Assembly (NCBI RefSeq): GCF_000003605.2
Contig: NW_003134354.1
Coordinates: 151,088 to 188,564 of the forward strand
Direction: 5' to 3'
From: Saccoglossus kowalevskii
Lineage: Eukaryota > Hemichordata > Enteropneusta > Harrimaniidae
Length of the DNA stretch: 37,477 nucleotides
A program made the translations under genes and the position numbers. The notes under the pieces are model-generated. The model ran no database searches and was not told the origin of the DNA. It saw nothing but the letters and a program-made list of their open reading frames with translations. This document shows, piece after piece, positions 33,880-37,477 of the stretch; position 1 is the stretch's first letter; every line of letters begins with the position of its first letter.

Positions 33880-34636
33880 AAAGAATGAAGACGGTGCAAG
33901 AACGCACAATTGATGTATAAAATGGAAAGCGGACTTGCCCAAACAAGAGATGCAGTGAATCGCAAAGACCCGTTGCAAGGCCAACAAATTACGGACATGC
34001 CTTTAAAGGGGTGACTGCGGTCTAATAATACATGTATTTTTCAATTAAACCCTCGTCACAACTTGAGCTTTTCAGTGATTGAACTCCTCTCCATTTGTTT
34101 TAGTCGAAAATATAGTATATATATGAGTTGACATGCAGATACAGCCAGGCCAATCCACACCTCTGACACTTCACTCAACAGCAATCTAAACTTGCCAACT
34201 GGCGAGAGCAAAAGCGAGTACTACCAGCACGGAATAAAATGCACACACATTAATTACACAGATATGGCAGTTTGCACCGAATCAATCAAAATTTCACTCA
34301 AAGATCCGCGTTATAACCCGGCAACCAGAGTTTGCCTCGTTTTCGCCGTAGATTACACACGCCAAAAAAAATTTACGCACTGCAATCGAATTGACAAATA
34401 TTTTAGCTGAGTATATATTGTTTACTGACTAGTGAAAGTCGGTTTTTATTACTTTAATTTAATGCCCCTTCACTTTCCATGGAGATTCCTTCTTCCTGGA
34501 CACCTTTCTCACTCGGTTGCCATCACCACGCAAAGCCCACAACATCTCTTTGTTCGGGACTTTCGTGCCACCCGCGCTCTCTGCCACTCGTGTACGATAG
34601 CACAACAAGTGGAACAACCAAATTATACGTGCATAT

Positions 34637-34649
34637 GTTGCATAGTAAC
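34637..34649 (+). promoter_or_regulatory. X-box-like site, GTTGCATAGTAAC
   Basis: The second half site AGTAAC is intact. The first half site has one mismatch, with a one-base spacer. Confidence 0.35.
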
Positions 34650-35737
34650 CCTTAATCACAAAAAAAAATCGTATTCGCATTATAAAAAAAAAATCCGTTT
34701 TTAACGGACGACAGTCTAAAGAAGGGTCTGCTACCACTCCCCCCCTCCGTTCCCCCTCCTCGCCAAACTCAGAGCTACGCCCTTATTTGCTCAGATGCAG
34801 TTACTTATTGTTTGTTTTGCTGACGTGTGTCAGTGAATTCTATGACCTGTAAAGCTAGATAGAGAGGCGAGATATGATTCCCTCCTTTATCAGCGCTCTC
34901 CGAAGACGCAGATGCCTGCGTGTGCGCACACGCGTGACCAAGTATTTCGTAGTCCCGAAGGCATGGGAAGTTCAAAGGGGCGTGTCTTCATTTCAACACT
35001 AAGCCACGTTACTATGAATCTATGCGTCCGAATTATTAATGTAATATAAAATAGATATATTTGATAAAAAAAGAGAGATAAAGTATGATTAACTTGTATT
35101 TAATAGCGCAGTGGTTGATCGCTGTTCTCATATTGTTGCTTGCTATCTACAGCTATGTTAGCTATTGGATTTAATGTTTATATACTTGGATGATTGTCTC
35201 TCATCGCAGTTAAGTCATTAGTATCTATCAGGGGGGTTATTCAAAAAACACTATCACATTGATATCTCAGTCGTTTTGTGTGGGAAAAACAAGATCGCCG
35301 AGACAACTTGAAGCCGAAGTAATTTAAGTTCAGAGTTCGGACTCGCCGGCACACATTCATTAGTCTTATCGCCATTGCCTATAACATGGATTCAGGCACG
35401 GGTTTTACAATCCTGTGATGCCAATGACTAAATGACGCAGACGTGCGAATAAATGCAATAATTGTCATTCTCACGAAAAGGTATTCCACGCTGTACTGAT
35501 ATTATAGCCGTACCTGTGAAGCTAAGCGGGACAGGCAGGGGGGGGGGGGGATGGAGAGGTGGGATCCCATATATGCCGACATTTGAGACCCTTAAAAACG
35601 CTGTCTCTATGCAACTGTACATAGCAGTGTAATATTTACTCAGAGTATAGAATTGCGGAGATAAGTTGCTATGCAATGGTTATAACCGTATACGCGACAG
35701 CTGGTCTGTGTATTTAGGTCGTCCTGCATGTGCATAT

Positions 35738-35751
35738 GTTACCATGGTAAC
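35738..35751. promoter_or_regulatory. Perfect palindromic X-box, GTTACCATGGTAAC
   Basis: A full RFX X-box with both half sites ideal and a two-base spacer. A partial site, GTTGCTATGCAAT, lies 60 bp upstream at 35665. Confidence 0.6.
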
Positions 35752-36000
35752 CGTGCCGTGAATTAACAACATTTTCACCACTGAATGAGATTTTCCCCCT
35801 TTTTAATGAATATTTGTAAGCCTACAACTGCTTCTCCGAGTGTCCGATTGGCAACTTCTCCCAAACAAGCATTTTTCTTTTAATCTCGCCGACAAATACA
35901 ATTACTGCTCCTCGAATTACGCAAATACGTCCCTTAGCTGAGAGAACACACTCCCCCCTGCATACACTCGCGGTGTTGCACTCAATTCAAGATGAATTAT

Positions 36001-36008
36001 TGACGTCA
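36001..36008. promoter_or_regulatory. Palindromic CRE, TGACGTCA
   Basis: Exact full CRE within the X-box-rich segment. Confidence 0.4.
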
Positions 36009-36609
36009 ATATTCAACGGCCGCCGAAAAATACGTTGTTTAGCAATGGCATTCAAATTCGCGATCGTTTTTCCCCATATAATATTTCAACTCGTGGTTAG
36101 ATTTAAATTCAGAAATGTATAAAAATAAAAGAAAGAAAATAAGTGAGAGAAATCGAGCATTTTTTCACGCAGTGTTGATACATGCCGTTAACCTCAGAGA
36201 TGTTAGTGCACGATTACACAGGCAGAGGAACGTGGGCATATTTAAGACATGGGGTCCCGAAACCCCCGATGACAAGTATTTGGAATTTTTGCTCTGACTG
36301 CGATTTTTGACCTATAAACAATGTTCACCCTGTGGGGGTTTTCTATTATAACACTGCTCAAATATTTTAATATATATTCGCATACTGCATAAGTGATATG
36401 ACGTTTACTAGTATGTACAGCGTGGTAAATGCTTCGGTTTATTTATTCAGTTAAATCCAAGTTCTGAGTTAGATTTAGCAATTTGCAGTTGTTTTTTTGC
36501 GCTCAAGATGAATACAACCAAACACACGGAAAGACACTATTTGCCTCAAATAAATTTTTAATTTCCGAATTTATTGTTTAAATAAAATGTTATTCGATTC
36601 TGCGTCATT

Positions 36610-36625
36610 CACACACACACACACA
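36610..36625. repeat. Short (CA)n tract
   Basis: Eight CA units. Confidence 0.8.
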
Positions 36626-36784
36626 TATTCATTTGACATAACGCCGTTGTCACGGTTTACGTTCGGAATTACGTCATTTTCTGTTTATTAAAATAATTCA
36701 CCTTTCTAACAACCAATGTTATAATTTATTCTCGTCAGCCCGAAGACGAACGTAACCACTGTTGCATGCATCTGTAGTTCCTGG

Positions 36785-36798
36785 GTTGCTATAGTAAC
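36785..36798 (+). promoter_or_regulatory. X-box, GTTGCTATAGTAAC
   Basis: A full RFX X-box match. A TATAAAA element follows 15 bp downstream (36814-36820), giving a promoter-like arrangement on the plus strand. The first ATGs downstream open only tiny frames, so a first exon, if real, would be largely non-coding. Confidence 0.5.
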
Positions 36799-37117
36799 GG
36801 CACAAACTCGACTTATAAAACCAACTGCGTTCGGTTCATTGACACCCATGTGTTTTTAGATAGGTGTGGGTTGCAATGGCGTAGCAGGGGTTCACTACTA
36901 GACAGGCCATGGCGTAGTGCAAATGAACAATGATTGGGAAAAAAAAGTGTTTTCATCTTCAGCGAAATCACCTAACGATACCCCCTCCCCTGCATAGCTG
37001 GGCAAACAACCTGAAAACTAGACACAGAGTCGGTAAATAAGCCACTGAAATGTTTTGCCAGCAAGACCTTATGAATATATCAACGTGCATAACTTCTTCC
37101 TAAACAACATGATATTG

Positions 37118-37131
37118 GTTACCTTGGAAAC
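37118..37131 (+). promoter_or_regulatory. X-box, GTTACCTTGGAAAC
   Basis: A full RFX X-box match. A partial site, GTTGCCATAACAAT, follows at 37161-37174. Confidence 0.5.
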
Positions 37132-37301
37132 CCTTGTCGAGTTGTGGGGGAGACAACACAGTTGCCATAACAATGGCGTGAATATGAATAAAGAATGGAA
37201 TAGATGAGATTCAGCGGTAGTCAAATATTCCGATACAGATTTTCAGATTGAAACTATTTCGATTCATTTCATTTTCCACGGGAATTGGTAAAATGAATTC
37301 A

Positions 37302-37315
37302 GTTACCATAAGAAC
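37302..37315 (+). promoter_or_regulatory. X-box, GTTACCATAAGAAC
   Basis: Fits the RYYRYY-NN-RRNRAC pattern. It is the last of the cluster before the window ends. Confidence 0.4.
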
Positions 37316-37477
37316 GATCAAACGAAAATGTCATTCTGACGTAGTTGTACTAAGTTAAGTCCATATAAAGACGTCAATGAATGCATACACACTGATTGCT
37401 ACGTAGTACGCAAATTTCGGTCAACGACACGCGTCACGGATTGACCCCCCCCCCCTCTAACGCCAATTGCCAGCAGA

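Larger units (their letters stand above)
32129..37477. other. 5' flank of FAM181 gene, rich in X-box-like sites
   Basis: No second gene is supported. Two 141-codon frames overlap on opposite strands (32215-32640 and 32450-32875) but match nothing and shadow each other. The segment contains many RFX-like sites, one CRE, a G13 tract (35538-35550) and a C11 tract (37445-37455). Confidence 0.5.

Noticed and set aside
33454-33888. 144-codon plus-strand frame.
   Set aside because: No domain and overlapped by antisense frames. It contains an X-box-like site and reads as regulatory DNA.
34691-34705. Small TCCGTT-AACGGA hairpin, considered as a histone 3' stem-loop.
   Set aside because: It lacks the conserved histone stem-loop sequence and there is no histone gene nearby.

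Overview
The window looks like nuclear DNA from an animal, most likely a marine invertebrate. It is AT-rich without obvious CpG loss and has long TTTA, GAAT and TAGTC microsatellites. It carries decayed 3' ends of two non-LTR retrotransposons and a TA-flanked inverted-repeat element. There are no operons or bacterial signals. The two clear genes, an invertebrate Ces-2/NFIL3/PAR-type bZIP factor and a FAM181 homologue, fit a bilaterian such as a hemichordate, amphioxus or lophotrochozoan. The phylum cannot be fixed from sequence reading alone.

Layout. 1-5.85 kb is non-coding 5' flank of the bZIP gene, with two TTTA arrays, five exact POU octamers and several TTATGTAA-type bZIP sites. 5.9-7.6 kb is the intronless bZIP gene, with an E-box, a TATA box, a good start context and a poly(A) signal. 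7.6-15.0 kb has no gene I can support. 15.0-17.6 kb is a transposon patch: a CR1/L2-like LINE 3' end, an imperfect hairpin with a miR-124-like seed, a roughly 147-bp TA-flanked inverted-repeat element, and a second frameshifted LINE 3' end. 17.6-30.5 kb is a gene-poor stretch with microsatellites and one short open stretch of uncertain nature near 21.3 kb. 30.5-32.1 kb is the intronless FAM181-family gene on the minus strand. 32.1-37.5 kb is its 5' flank, containing a dense group of RFX X-box-like sites.

The two genes encode nuclear regulators: a sequence-specific bZIP factor, and a protein that should bind TEAD factors through a YAP-like omega loop. Each sits in large non-coding DNA rich in recognisable binding sites, as is usual for developmental regulators. 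No functional link between the two genes is shown by the sequence. The most interesting observations are the TEAD-binding motif in an invertebrate FAM181 protein, the X-box cluster at the right end, the octamer and bZIP-site clusters upstream of the bZIP gene, and the small inverted-repeat element.
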